Notes under the pieces: model-generated | The model's database searches: none | The model's input: only the letters and a program-made list of their open reading frames with translations | Told to the model about the DNA's origin: nothing | NCBI GenBank assembly: GCA_000708835.1 | Contig: DF236986.1 | Span: forward strand, 8,885-72,884 | Source: Klebsormidium nitens | Taxonomy: Eukaryota; Streptophyta; Klebsormidiophyceae; Klebsormidiales; Klebsormidiaceae | Direction: 5' to 3' | DNA: 64,000 bases | Made by a program: the position numbers and the translations under genes | In this document: positions 50,065 through 61,744 of the stretch, in pieces | How positions within the stretch are numbered: the stretch's first letter is position 1 | Layout: every line of letters starts with the position of its first letter

Positions 50065-51712
50065 AAGTAGAAAGACAACATTCCCTTATCAGCGGCTAGC
50101 TTTTGAGCTGCGTATCTGCGCTAAAAGAAGGTGCTCCTATTTGCGACACGCTTCTGCCCCTTATTCGAGTAACGCAGTGGCGGCTGCTTTTCGAGTTTTG
50201 CTGCTGCTCTGCTCAAATTGGGCCGGACTTGTTCCGCTCACCATATTTGGACCTGAGAAAGCGTCGTTTGTGACCATTAATTGTCTAAGGAAGCGATCTC
50301 CACGGACAGAAGTGTTCAGGAAGCTTTGAGGCGTCCAGACACCTGAATCATGAAGTAAGTCGGGTCTGGCGTACGACCAGCAAATAAACATGAAGTGAGT
50401 CTGACATATTGGCAAGCCACGCCTCAAATTTTATTGTGTTTATATTGCATATGCAATATGTTGCATGCACCATGGACTTCCATGGGATCCTCCGGATCAA
50501 AATGCAGATCTCTAGTTGGCATGTACAGTGATTGACCTGCATGATTGCTTGAATTATGATATTGTCCGAGCCTGAGGGCCGAGCCCGAGCGGGCTGGGGG
50601 GCCTCGTTCATTACCGTGCCTAATCATTGTATAAACTATAATGACCGCGTCCGAGTCGGCTGCTCAGCATGCATGCCAGCATGTCGATCATGCCCCTCCC
50701 GGCGCCTAATGGAAAGCTCTAGGTCAGGCGGCGCGGCGGCCCCCATGCAGCCAATTCGCGACTCTATATGATCACCTATCAGGGCGGCCGCTGGCAAGGA
50801 GCTAGCCCCCTGGCAATGTTCCGATTGCGGCAAGCCTATTGCCTTCATGCGCGGCGGGCCCGTTCCGGCGGCTACTGTTTTGCATAAAAACAAGAAGCAG
50901 CTGAGTCAGAACCCGGGCCACCGTATTGAGCGAAGTCTGTTCACCATCTGCAATCGCTTTGCATATAGGGATAAGACGGGCCGCCAAGCCGCGGGCGGGC
51001 CCCTGCAGCCGCCTAGCTGTGTGCGAATTGCATGCATTGATGGAGAGCACAAAAAGCAATCTGCCACGTACCGCGAGAAGATCATATTGACCATGTATTA
51101 CTCACTGGGCTAATAATATGGCAGACATGAAAAAGCGCTGTTTAGTAGCGATATGAGCCGGCGCTCGAGTCTCCCAATGAAGCAACAGTACATCACCGGC
51201 AACGGATACGGAGAGGTGCCAAATGATCACCTTTCAAGAGCAAAAAGTTCAGCGCGAAGTCCCGTGTCGATTTGGGATGGCCGCCTGATACGTTGCAGGG
51301 AACGATCGGCGATGTAGTTTTTTCGTTGATCAAACCGGATCACAACAAATGAAATGAATCACAAAGTAAGATTGATAGTGGTTCTCGTTTCCATCATCAG
51401 AAGACTTTTGCAAGGCTGATGGCTTATCATTCGAATACAAATGATTAGTAGCCTCATCGCAAGTGGTTATTTGTCCGGTATGAAAAGCAACTCGCACGAC
51501 CTCACTGGTGCAGCATCTCGATATCTGCGAAAGGAAAGTCCGAAAGATCCCACTGCATTCAACGGTAAAGCAACTGTCGAACAGCGATCGACATCGACTC
51601 GACTACAATCGTTTTAGCATGGGCCGAGCTCCTCATTACCGCCGTCAATGGTCTAACTACCGCCACGCTAATCTAGTCCACAGGGGAGATTTCAAGTTTT
51701 CCGGTTCCTGGT
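50065..51712. other. Intergenic region, no gene seen
   Basis: Convergent stretch between the E2 gene and the minus-strand gene ending at 51713. It is rich in TGCATG-type words and short GC blocks (for example 50690-50770 and 50970-51010), with no protein-like frame. Confidence 0.45.
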
Positions 51713-52198
51713 CTAACTGATAGCAGCCGCTTTGTCGTCCACTTTCTCTGCGGTGTCCGCCCTCTCCTCCGCACTTTCCGCGGTGTTCATCGTCATCCCG
51801 AGCTTCCCCGTCGGCGCCGTCGCAGGCTCGCCCGACTTCGCACCATCCGCACTTTTCGTTTTCCCCTCCAACTTATCCGCCGCCGCATCCAACTTGTTTC
51901 CCACAACGCTCAGCAAGCGCGAGAGTCCAAACAGCAGATCGCCCAAACCCTGTCCCTTCTCTGCCGCACCGCTGGCCTCCAAATTGGGGATGTCTAGAAC
52001 TAGACCGAGCAGATTGAGGTGCAGTTCTTTGGCCCTCAGCTTCAATACGGGGCAAGTAGTAGGGAGCGGGGCGTCTTCGTGGAGGGGCGAAAGGAGCGCT
52101 TCGTTGGGGGGGAGATTGGGACTTCTGGTCGCCTCCAATTCATTGGCGGCTTCCTGCGAGAAGATATTCGCGGGTTTCAAAGGGCTGCAGATTTTCAT
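51713..52198 (-). CDS. Hypothetical protein, terminal exon with LHLNLLGL motif
   Basis: An open frame of 161 codons ends at TAG 51713-51715. The central segment TCPVLKLRAKELHLNLLGLVLD followed by GQGLGDLLFGLSRLL recalls, from memory, a conserved block in bacterial secreted proteins of unknown function (CPxL-x-LHLxLLGLVVDL then NLLGNLLC). The flanks are Glu/Ala-rich and disordered. An AG acceptor just upstream (CTCCTTAG before 52202) makes this the last exon of a longer gene. The start shown is the first in-frame ATG, not a proven initiator. Function unknown. Confidence 0.5.
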   Translation of the reverse strand: MKICSPLKPANIFSQEAANELEATRSPNLPPNEALLSPLHEDAPLPTTCPVLKLRAKELHLNLLGLVLDIPNLEASGAAEKGQGLGDLLFGLSRLLSVVGNKLDAAADKLEGKTKSADGAKSGEPATAPTGKLGMTMNTAESAEERADTAEKVDDKAAAIS

Positions 52199-52806
52199 GC
52201 CCTAAGGAGTCAGAGGACATCAAAGGCTGCTGGAATGGTGTCTTACACCTGCAGGTGCGAAGTGTGATATCCGAAGCTTCACCCAATCAAAGAAAAGTCA
52301 TGTATCCAGTATGCAAAAAGCGAAGCTGATCAGCTTATCAGTGAACGTTTTGATACTCGCTCCACAGATGAGCAATGAATGTTCAAAGAGTGAGCTCTCA
52401 AGAGCGAGCAGGCCCCAATCAAAAGACGAGCCTCAAGAATGTTAACAGATCAGCGGCGGGAATCGATCCCTTGCACCAAAGCAGCAGCCAATCGACAGCA
52501 GCCAATCAGCAACACCTAGCACTACTTAGTTGGTCGGTCACAAGTTTCAGATTGTTCCTCCTGTGATTGCATGTCCCGTATGCTTTCAAGGTGGCACCTT
52601 CATGGGAAAAATCAAGAACAGCATCACTACCGTAGCCAAGACACGAGCTGCTTTGAGTGACTATCAAACATCACAGATAAGAAGGCCCAAATCTCGCAAT
52701 TCAATCGTCAAGGCCATTGCGCTGTAATGGAGGACCAGATGAAGAAGTCTCAATCGGTCCATGACAAACTTCTGAGCTTTCTCTCAAATCCGAAACCCCT
52801 GGATCC

Positions 52807-53043
52807 TCAGGAATCTGTTTCCGACCTCTCAAGCTTGACTCCTTGGGTCCTCTTAGTCGAGACATCTTTTCGAATTTCTGAATCCTTTTTCCGCCTACCC
52901 ACTAAAAGTTTGGCGGCAGTGACAGCAGCACAGAGACCCAAAACAGCGGCCAAGTCAATTCGAGGGAAGCGATGGCCGACCTTCAGTTGAGCGCTCTGCT
53001 GGCGAATGTCGCTCACGGGCCCGTCACTTTCATTATTGCCCAT
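52807..53043 (-). CDS. Possible first exon (signal/anchor) of the 51713 gene
   Basis: An open frame starts at ATG 53041-53043. Residues 30-48 or so (IDLAAVLGLCAAVTAAKLLVG) would be a signal or membrane segment, fitting a secreted or anchored product for the downstream exon. Donor-like GTGGGTAGG follows the hydrophobic stretch. The link to 52198-51713 could not be traced through clear middle exons. Confidence 0.25.
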   Translation of the reverse strand: MGNNESDGPVSDIRQQSAQLKVGHRFPRIDLAAVLGLCAAVTAAKLLVGRRKKDSEIRKDVSTKRTQGVKLERSETDS

Positions 53044-53355
53044 CCCTGCAGTTAATTCGGAGCGTCCCTGTGCTATCCAAACTGTCCCGAATGTCTCTCG
53101 TGCTAGAAGGCCGCCTTCCCTCTAATCAGAAGTCTTTGGAGAGCAGAAGTCGGATACCTATCTTTCTGAGGATATGTGACGAAGTTTTTAGGGCCTAATT
53201 ATAATCTTCAGCCTTCAGGGCTGCATGATTGCATGCTAAGGAGATCCGAGTCAGGGCTCGCAAGATCAGTGAATTGCAGCAACAGTACGGTATGTTTCCT
53301 TGCTAGGAATACTGTTTTAACAGTACCGCGGCGGCCAGCTTGCGCAGTTGCAAGT

Positions 53356-53615
53356 ATACCGTAGTGGCACGACCCATTCGCACCAAAAATAAATTCGATA
53401 GGCCTTGGTGCGTAAAATTTCGGAAATTATTCTGACCTTGGTGCGAAAGAGCGAAATGGAAATAAACCCAAATGAAGCCTGAAATCGCGTAGAAATGGGC
53501 TAAAACACTGTAAAATTGCCCTTGTGCGATAAGAAAATATCCCCCCGAAATCAGAAAAGCGAAAAAAATAATTTTCGTAAGAGCTTGGTGCGAATGGGTC
53601 GTGCCACTACGGTAT
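53356..53615. mobile_element. MITE with 31-bp perfect terminal inverted repeats, TA-flanked
   Basis: 53356-53386 is the exact reverse complement of 53585-53615 (ATACCGTAGTGG ... CCATTCGCACCAA). The ends lie at TA dinucleotides, as expected of Tc1/mariner-type insertion. The 260-bp body is AT-rich and non-coding. The subterminal word CTTGGTGCG recurs internally (near 53401, 53438 and 53520 as a variant), as transposase-binding repeats often do. Confidence 0.85.
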
Positions 53616-56165
53616 GCTTGTTGCATGCATGCATGCAAAGGCAAAACCAATCATGCAGTGATCACACCAGCTAGTGGAACGGCCACTGCGTCAGCTCGCG
53701 CATAGCGTATGAAGAAGGCACAGGTGGACATTTCCGAACTCACTGGTCTGGTCCGGGCCGCCGAAGCGGACGGGCAATTGTCTTCAATGATTGGTATCTG
53801 CCAATTGGCAATGTTTGCCTGCTCGACATGATGGGGACGTAGTAGCGGCTGCCCGCGGCCTGCCATTGCCCTGAGCCGCGCGGCCGGGTACATGAAGCAG
53901 CGCGGCCGGGCGGCTCAGCGGGTTTTACCTATCCGCAAGTTGGACGTACCGGACGTCGTACAACTTCCCACGGGCGCGCAACGGACGTCCGCATCATGAG
54001 ATGAGAAGTCGAGCGCTGGTGGGCCTCGAGGGATGCCCCGGCCTGGGTTGCTCGTGGAAGGCACATTCACAGTGTCGGCTACCCGTAGAAACTTGCCGTT
54101 TCAAGCCCGAGGATCGATTCCAGGGACGAGGCCGAGTTGCATGAAAGCGTTGACAATGCGAACGCCGGAGCATGGCTGCCAGCAGCTAGCGCTAGCAGAC
54201 CGGGTTAACGATTCGATATCTGGGGTGTTGCTGCAACGGCCGCTTCTGTCGAAGGTGTCACAGATTCAGATCACTGCACTCACTGCACACATGCTCCTTC
54301 GAATAGCGCTTCCGTTACCAATTGGTAACGTCCCGTACTGCCCGGTGCAAGTCACCGCCCTTGATCTTTGACGCCCAAAAACGGCCGGGCTACCGGCCCC
54401 CCGATCCCTCCTCTTCCGATCTCGGCCTTCGAATAATTAAACTTAAAGCAGCAAATCAGTCATATCATGGCAAACACACGCAGTTGCCAGAGCTTGGCTG
54501 GGTCCATACCGCAAAATGGCCAGGCGGCCATGAGGGTAATATTTCTGGTAGCTAGTGCTGCAGGACTGAAATGCACTGATCGAGCAGTATAACAGATATA
54601 TGCTGGTTCCTTTTAGCTGCATTGCCAAATGATCTGTACATCCATGCAGATCAATCTGCGACCCGCGCGGCCATGCCAGTGACCCGGCTGTGAATCCCCT
54701 TCACTAAAGCGCGGCATGCCGAAGATGCAGTGTCTTTGCACTTAATTTGCCCATGGGCCCGTGAGAAGCTGGCCCGTTCAAGACCGCGGCCGACGGCCTC
54801 TTGGACGTCTTTTATAGTGGTTGCCGGTGCCGCATCAGTGACGGTGCCATCCCGCGGGCGGCCTGCACAAGCTACCTATGGTGGGTGTCGACGGTATCGA
54901 CCGCGTCACGGTCCGGTATCAAATCTGATTGACCGGTGTCACGCGTCGCGACAAATGTTGTACGCAGTACTAACGACCGTACTCGGCGGTACTTGAGAAT
55001 TGGGTCCGAGTTCATGAATGGAAGTTTTTCTGACACGTCGATAAACGGGCAATTGCGTACTAGCCGGAGGTACGGTACCGTCGCGCGAGACTTGAGTCTG
55101 CGCGTCCAAATATTGAATTTCATGGTCTTGGTCGGAACTTCCGACTTGTACCGAGCAAGAGTACCGCGGTACCCAGAGTGAAAGAAGAGTGCAGAGATTT
55201 GATAAAGGAGTGTAAGAGAAGGCGCTGTTCAAAATCCAACGATGGCGGCCAACTTTGCGCCTCCTATGCTGCTACTTGAGATTTGTCCTGAACAAAACAT
55301 GATGTTGGAGCTTCCAAGGACACCTAATGACGCCCCCCCAACATTTTTTTTCGCTTGTCAGAGGTTTCTGCATGTTGCATAAGCCTCGTCTTAGTGTGGC
55401 ATTTTGATGCTTTCGTCAAAGTGTAAAATATTACACTCTTTAACAATTTCATGACACTCACTTACGGCCGAGCAATTTTTTCTGAGTACTCGAATCGTAC
55501 ATGTTTCGGAAGTCCGAGTCACCGTGACGTAAACCGCCGGTACTACTGACAGAATTTGATACCGGGTCCCACATTTTCGTTGCGGTTCGAGTCGGAGTCG
55601 ACTCGGCCGGAACCCACCGTAGGTAGCTTGTGTGGCCAAAGATTCCGGGCAGCTTTTCAATTTCTGCCGCCGCAATTGGTCAACGCACTTCTTCGGCGTG
55701 CATGCTTGCATTAGTAGGTGGCGGCCCGAACTCGGAAGTACATTGCAAGCTTTCATTTTCGAAGTATCCTGCATGATTCTACTCGTTGATGAACTTCTAA
55801 AATTCTCATGATTGAAATTGATGCTACAAATTAATTGAAGAGACAAGTAGCTCCGGCTTTATGAGACGGTATGCATTCGTAGTAAAGTGGACGGAGGTCC
55901 GCCTTGGCAGATTGCCGAAGGCATATGCCTCACAGGCTATCCGGTTACCACACAGCCGAAGGCAAGTGCATTTTAGTGTCTTGTCTTGGCCCCCTGAGAT
56001 GGCGCAAAATGTGACTGATTCCCAGATTGCCATCTTGCATACGGGTTGCAGCGCGCATCGACCGAGCAACGATATGGTTCCGTACAAAATACGTCAGTGT
56101 CGTGCGGCACCTTGCACAAACAGGGCCCGCTGAAGGGACTCGAGTCCGCGGCCTCAACACGCAAT
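53616..56165. other. Gene-free repeat-rich region upstream of SPPL1 3' end
   Basis: No protein-like frame was found. It contains the inverted-repeat element at 54866-55632, a TGCATGCATGCATGC run at 53626-53640, and GC-rich blocks with NotI/SacII-type words near 53870-53920 and 54660-54870. Confidence 0.5.
54866..55632. mobile_element. Non-autonomous DNA-transposon-like element with 21-bp inverted ends
   Basis: 54866-54886 (CACAAGCTACCTATGGTGGGT by parts: CACAAGCTACCTAT, GGTGGGT) pairs with the reverse complement of 55612-55632 with one mismatch. Further inside, both arms share GGTATCAAAT and GAGT-rich words in inverted order, so the arms extend well beyond the tips. No transposase frame and no clear target duplication are visible. 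Confidence 0.6.
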
Positions 56166-59100
56166 CTACACGGCTTCGAGTAGTCGCTCCTTATCCTTCT
56201 CCAGAGGGTCGCCCTCGGGGCCGTCCCACATCTCCCAAAACTCTTTTCGAAGCCACGCCGAGAAGAGGACGGGGCCCAGCGTGGAGGGAACCTGCGGAAA
56301 TATGCGACGAAAGGTCAGACACGGAAACACACATAATCGATGGCATAAGGGAAACTTCTTAGGTGGCCGTCCGGTGTGGAATCCCGAATTTTCGCCTCGA
56401 GAAGCGATGCATTCGTCTGGGCTTGTGAAGGGACTCTAGGAAAATATTCAGTGGACTGCGCAGTTCGCAGGCTCCAGCGACGTCGAGGATAAAGCAGCCT
56501 TTGAGACCATTCCTCGCGGTTTCTGGCGACATCAGATTGGCCTAGAGCTTCGTCGTAAGCTGTCCACGCATGACAGAAGACAAGCGCCACCGTCCCACTC
56601 AAAGGCGTCGCCAGAACGAATCGACAGAAAGACTCGTGCCGGAAGTCTCAGCAGCTTACTCCGTACTTGCAAGCGCCCCATTTTTTCCAATAACAGCTGA
56701 AGGCACGACACCCTCACGGGACATCCAGCCAACACCCGGACACCTTTAGTGGGACTGTTAGCGGCTGAAAGGATCTCGTAAGCACTTGACCAAGAATAAG
56801 ACGCGCGTTGGGGTTTGAAGGTAACCTGAAAAGCAGGTCAGATCCCTGCTGCGAGCGCCCCTGAGAGACTTGTCGCCTATCCTACTCACGCCCGTAGCTC
56901 TTCTAACCGCTTCGTTCACCGCATATTTGTGAGCGTCTCACCGTCCAGATATAGAGCGTGGCTGGGCTGCCACGTGTCGCGAGCGTGGCGCCAGCTTGGA
57001 TGACACTTATCACGCATAAGAGCGTGCTTGAAAAGCGCATGAGCGGGATTTACGAGCAGCTCACCAGCTACAAGAGCGCGGGCTGGGTTAATCACATCAG
57101 CCCCCCAACCCCGACCGCGAGTAACAATACGAAGCCCATCGCCCGCCCCACCAGTAAATAGATACAAACAAGAATAACCAAACTAGATCAACAAAATGCC
57201 AATACCAAGCCGCACCTTCAAACCCAAAATGCCGGCGATATGCCAGATGAAAGTGGGGATAAACCAAAAGGCTTACCGGACTCAAAACGCAATCCTTCCA
57301 TCCGATTCATGATCAAGTAAGCTCCGCAGAGCACCACAGCGTGTTCGTAAAAGCGCCTCACTGAGTATTAAAGGGCCGGCTGGGCTGATCGTGTCAGCAC
57401 TTCCTCTGCCAGCGGCCGCCACGAGCCCAACTGCATACCCGATCCACTATAAGACATGACTGTTCAGATAACGTGTTTGTATAAGCGCCTCACCAAGTAT
57501 AAGAGCGCGGGCTGGGCTGATCGCGTCAGCACCCCCGCTGCGAGTGCTGCTACGAGCCCAACCGCGTACCCGACCGACGCCTGCCGGAAGTATCGATGCC
57601 GCGGGGCCCCCGCCCGGGGCTCGTCCCGCTCTTTCCGCTTGTCGAAGCTGAGGATCAACGCCAACAGCATGCCCGGAATGGCCTGCGAATACGGAGGTTA
57701 CGATGACCTCAGCTGACGTCATTTTGGGGGGGGAGTGAAAGATAGACCACGCTTCCATACTGAAAGAAAGAAACAGCCTGGGAGTCCAGGATTCGGTTAA
57801 CTTTCTTCTTATTTCGACCCTGAGGAGGAGCGCCATCAGCATGCCAGAACTGGCCTGCAAAAATGGAGGGCTCTATGAAGTCAGCTGATGTTATTTTAAG
57901 GGGGCGGATCTTTACAAGCAGGACTGCACTTCCGCATCGTGAAGTAGACACCTTGGCACCCCGGAGTTGTTCCGCTCTGTACGCTTGTCAAAGCTGAGGA
58001 CGTCATCTATCTTATGTCAATCAAGGAGCCAGTGCTCGGGGACTGCACTGGCTCACGTCTTTTCTCACGTCTTTTTGGACTTTAGACACCAAAGAGATCG
58101 TTGCCACAATGCCGGCCGAAATTGGCGGATTGTACGAGCCGGCAAATCTGACCATCGTCTAAGCATGGTGCAAGTATGGGCCGCTTCATGAGGAGATCGC
58201 TGTCGGTTGGAAGCGAATTATCCCCGTCGACGTGTCAAGTCTGCTTGGACTCACCGTACAGCGTTACGAAGTCAGCAAGGCAGTCATTGGACTCCTTGAG
58301 ATAGCTTTCCTGCTTGAGAAAGCTCCTATCGTGCTCACAACTCAGAGCACAAGCCGAAGATCTCCTTTCACAATCAAAGGGCTCTGCGTTGGCCATTTTC
58401 ACATGACGGACAACTTCCCATCCTCAGGCAAAAGGCACAAGATACCAGGAGAAAGACTCCATCTCACAGCTTAGCCTTTCAATACAGGAGCTGAGAAGAA
58501 CGTTCCCAGCAGAAGCTGGAACTTATCAAAGGTGCAAAAGCGTCTCACCATATCCCCCAGCCCCAGCATCATACAGTCCGGCTGCGCCCCGGCCGCCGTT
58601 TGCCCCCCGAACAAGTCCCTCGGAAACACCAGCTTCACCGGCAGGTCCAGTTTCTTCGTCACGGCGGCCGACACGGGAATGTTCAGCGAGTCCGCCACGG
58701 TCCGCACAGGATTGTGCGCCTGCTGCGTCGCGACCGCGACCATGACATTGCTCCCGAAGAACTGCTCCGAGAAAAACACCCAGAAGACGTCGTACACGAA
58801 CAGACACCCGAGGAGCAGCGCGCAGATGCGCACGTTGGGGAGGCGCACGTGGCTGATGAACGCAACGCAGATCGCGGTGCCGAGCGCGTTGTTGAGGAGC
58901 CAGTGGCCCGTGACGAGCCAGAGGGTAACTAGGGTGGTGGCGAGAAGGGAGAGCAGGAGCTGGCTGCGGGAGAGCACGCCGCACGGGCAGCGCAGGGCGG
59001 TTTGGTCCAGGAGACCGACTTTGGTGAGGAGGTGCGAGACGAGCGGAGCGAGGCAGAAAACGAGGGACGCGCCCGCCGCGACACTAGTGATACCTGGAAG

Positions 59101-60786
59101 GAGGAACGAGAAGTGTTTAGGAAGAGGGGGCCCAATGAGGAAGTGGGGTTGCTCATTCGTCGTTAGGAGGAATTATTACAACGTGGGCCTTCTTCCTTGT
59201 ACGGATAGGTTAGAAGGGGGGAGGGCAGTAGAACCCGCTTTTGTGAGGGGGTGCGAGACGAGCGAGGCGAGGCAGAGGACGAGGGAGGCTCCGGCTGCCA
59301 CACTAGTGATACCTGGGGTTAGGGGAAGCAAAAAGGTGGTCAGAAGGGCGGGGGGGGGTTACAGACCCGCTTTCGTTGTGAGGTGCGACGCGAGTGGGGC
59401 AAGGCAGAAAACGAGGAACGCGCCGGCCGCGACAATGGAAACGAGAGATGAGAACAACACGAGAAGTGGCTTGGGTGGAGACTGTGACCTTCCCAGGGGG
59501 AAGGGGGGTCGAAGAGTGCATGAATAGGGGGAGGGAAGCTAGAACAAGCTCAGGTGGAGAGGTAAGCAATGGCAGCGACGCTGGTGGTGCCTCTGGGGGG
59601 AAGCAAGTGAGTATGTGGATTGAAGTGGGAGGGAGGGAAGACGTGCTGAAAGGTGAGGCGGGGGGGCTGAGACAAGTCGAGGGGAAAAGAGAGTGCACTG
59701 GCGTTACTGGAGATGCCTCCGGGGGGGGACTGTAGACTCGATAACAGGGGAGGAAAGGAGTGGGGACATGCTGAAAGAAGGGAAGAAGGAAGATACAATT
59801 GCAGAGGCAAAGAAATCAAGACAAGGCGAGGTGAGGAGCGGAAGGGCACTGGCGGCAACATTGAGGATGCTGGGCGGGGGGGGGGGGCATTGTTGTGAGG
59901 ACAGGCTTCAGCTCAAAGAAGAACCTGCTCAAGGGTTACATGAAGTAAAAGCAGGGGGAGGGAGAAGCAATCTAAGAAGAGACTTTGAAGGTGGAGCACA
60001 AGAACAGGCCATATTGTGCGCGAAAACGTGCGATTTGCAGGAAGCTCCTGCTATGCAAACCAACAATTGCTGTTTCCGCCAAGTCGAAGGCCTGCTGCCC
60101 GCGCTCTTTCCCCCAATTCAAGCCTGCTGCCATCATCAAACTCTCCTGTTTTGCTGCCTGATGAGAGCGAATACCCTTTTGTGAGAAAAGGAAGCCTGAA
60201 CAAGGTAAGCACGAAAAGAGGTGCATTACGATGATCTTTGACGGGACAACCCCACAAGAGAGCAATCCCATGCAGCATCAGAGGCACAACCACGTACATG
60301 ATCAGGAGCCTGCCCTCATTCTACGAATGGTGCCTCACAGGTCGCTGAAATGAACATGTGAATCGCAAACTACAGAAGCTGGCTCAAGGAGGACTGCAGC
60401 TGCACTTGTTAGGTTGTCCTGCAGCACTCTGGCGGTCCATCTCCTTCTGCAAGACAATGTCGATCGTAATGTGGCCCAAAAAGCAGCTCACCACATGATC
60501 AGCAAGCCGAGCTCAGCTTTTGAAAACCCTCACATGTGATGATCCCGCTGACCTTGGAGAAAAGGTAAAACATGACCAGCAAGCTGCACGAGCTGGCCAC
60601 CGGAATGAGCAGCGCCTGTCTAGAGTCGAGCGTGATGGACTGCTCCTGCAGATCTTTGTGCCGCTCGGTCTCTCGTGTGTGCAGATACGCTCGCTGCGCT
60701 GCCAGGGAGACCACTGTGCAGGCCGTGACCATCAGCAGCACGGCGGCCGGCTCGAGAAGGTAAAGCAGATTGGAAAGGGGCTCCAT
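56166..60786 (-). CDS. Signal peptide peptidase-like aspartyl protease, SPPL1 type
   Basis: Four exons in transcript order: 60786-60534, 59093-58549, 57682-57494, 56291-56166; 1113 nt, 370 residues, almost the length of Arabidopsis SPPL1. It is a polytopic GxGD intramembrane protease that cleaves type II membrane segments, expected in endomembranes. The N-terminus ([20 protein letters not shown]), [34 protein letters not shown], catalytic YD at 185-186 in [28 protein letters not shown], catalytic GLGD at 262-265, and the PAL motif at 324-326 ([15 protein letters not shown]) are all present, so the enzyme looks active. Introns on both sides of exon 3, and intron 1, hold decayed copies of exon edges. 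Confidence 0.94.
56927..57450 (-). repeat. Three echo copies of the 3' (donor-side) end of SPPL1 exon 3 in intron 3
   Basis: The true exon end and donor (plus-strand GCGCCTCACCAAGTATAAGA at 57486) recurs at 57334-57450 (GCGCCTCACTGAGTATTAAA, then CGGCTGGGCTGATCG), at 57018-57135 (CAGCTCACCAGCTACAAGA), and weakly at 56927-57000. The block covers about 110 bp of exon including the segment coding for the PAL region. Confidence 0.88.
57805..58004 (-). repeat. Two echo copies of the 5' (acceptor-side) end of SPPL1 exon 3 in intron 2
   Basis: The copy at 57805-57895 repeats the plus-strand block CATCAGCATGCCAGAACTGGCCTGC (true version CAACAGCATGCCCGGAATGGCCTGC at 57662) plus flanking TCAGCTGATGTTATTTT. 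A second, partial copy at 57955-58004 matches the CCGCTCT, CGCTTGTC, AAGCTGAGGA part. Confidence 0.85.
59236..59885 (-). repeat. Five echo copies of the SPPL1 exon 2 edge in intron 1
   Basis: The exon 2 acceptor edge (plus-strand GGCAGAAAACGAGGGACGCG to CACTAGTGATACCTGG, ending at 59097) recurs at 59236-59325, where CACTAGTGATACCTGG is identical. Other copies lie at 59370-59447, 59560-59604, around 59690-59730 and around 59835-59885. Similarity falls with distance from the exon; the last three are short and less certain. Confidence 0.8.
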
Positions 60787-61744
60787 TGCGTGCTAGAACG
60801 GGCGTGCCGGCGCAGGCGCTGCTGAAAGGAAGATGAGGGTCAAACTTGTGCTGCGCCAGACGCAGAATTCAAACTAACTGCTTGACTGAACATCATTCTT
60901 TGAAGGTCTGGAGACTGCCGTGTAAAGTACCGAGGCTAAAGCATATCCTTAATCAGGTTTTTGTCAACATGACTTGCCTCTTGGACGTCGATTCTAGCAG
61001 CGAGGGACCTGCACAGCTACATAGAGCTGCCGCTAGGACCACATGAAGAAGCGAAGAAAGGGAGCAAAGAAGGGAACGGAACACCTGAATATGCTGCCAG
61101 GTTCTGATTCAAAAAGCTCCTGATGAATGGGGCTCGACAGGCTAGATAGCCACTAGCTAGACAACGTACGGAGACAAGCGTGATGCTGACCGTCCATCTT
61201 CATGGAGGCGATCACAATCGACGGCACAGAGGAGAGGGACCCCGTGCATTTTGAATGCTTTCCAACCTAGTTCAGTTGAGCAAATCGAGGCCGTCAACGA
61301 TGAAGAGTCGCTCACATCTGACGGCAAAAACATGCTATGTCGGAAAGCAGGCATATAGAAAACTGCCATGTGGCGCGGTTGTCACGCAACTGTAAGTGTG
61401 ACTCAAAAGGTGCGCCGCCCACGTCTGCGAGCACATGATGGAGAAAGAAAGATGCCGCCACTGGCACAGCTGATCCCAGCATAGAAATGAGAAAGTGAGC
61501 ATTTGAGCTCGTCTCTCCAGCTGCAGGGGCTTTCCTTCAGAAGCATTCATAAGGTTTGCTTGAGATTGCTTCGTGGTGTTCTCATTCTCCTCCTCACCCA
61601 CGCTACTCGATCAATGTGAAGGGGTGCTACCGCATCTTCTGGAAGCCAGTTGCTCCTTCTTCGTCTGCTGAGACTGGTGAACTCTTCAGCTTCAAGCCTA
61701 TTCCCACCAATTGAATCACGACCAGATTTTCCAAAACATCAACC
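60787..61744. other. Divergent promoter region between SPPL1 and methionine gamma-lyase
   Basis: Both genes run outward from this 958-bp stretch. No coding frame or definite promoter motif was recognised; CAACCATGG at the end is a good initiation context for the downstream gene. Confidence 0.45.

Noticed and set aside
58532-59527. 331-codon plus-strand frame
   Set aside because: It is antisense to SPPL1 exon 2 and its GC-rich echoes; no family resemblance.
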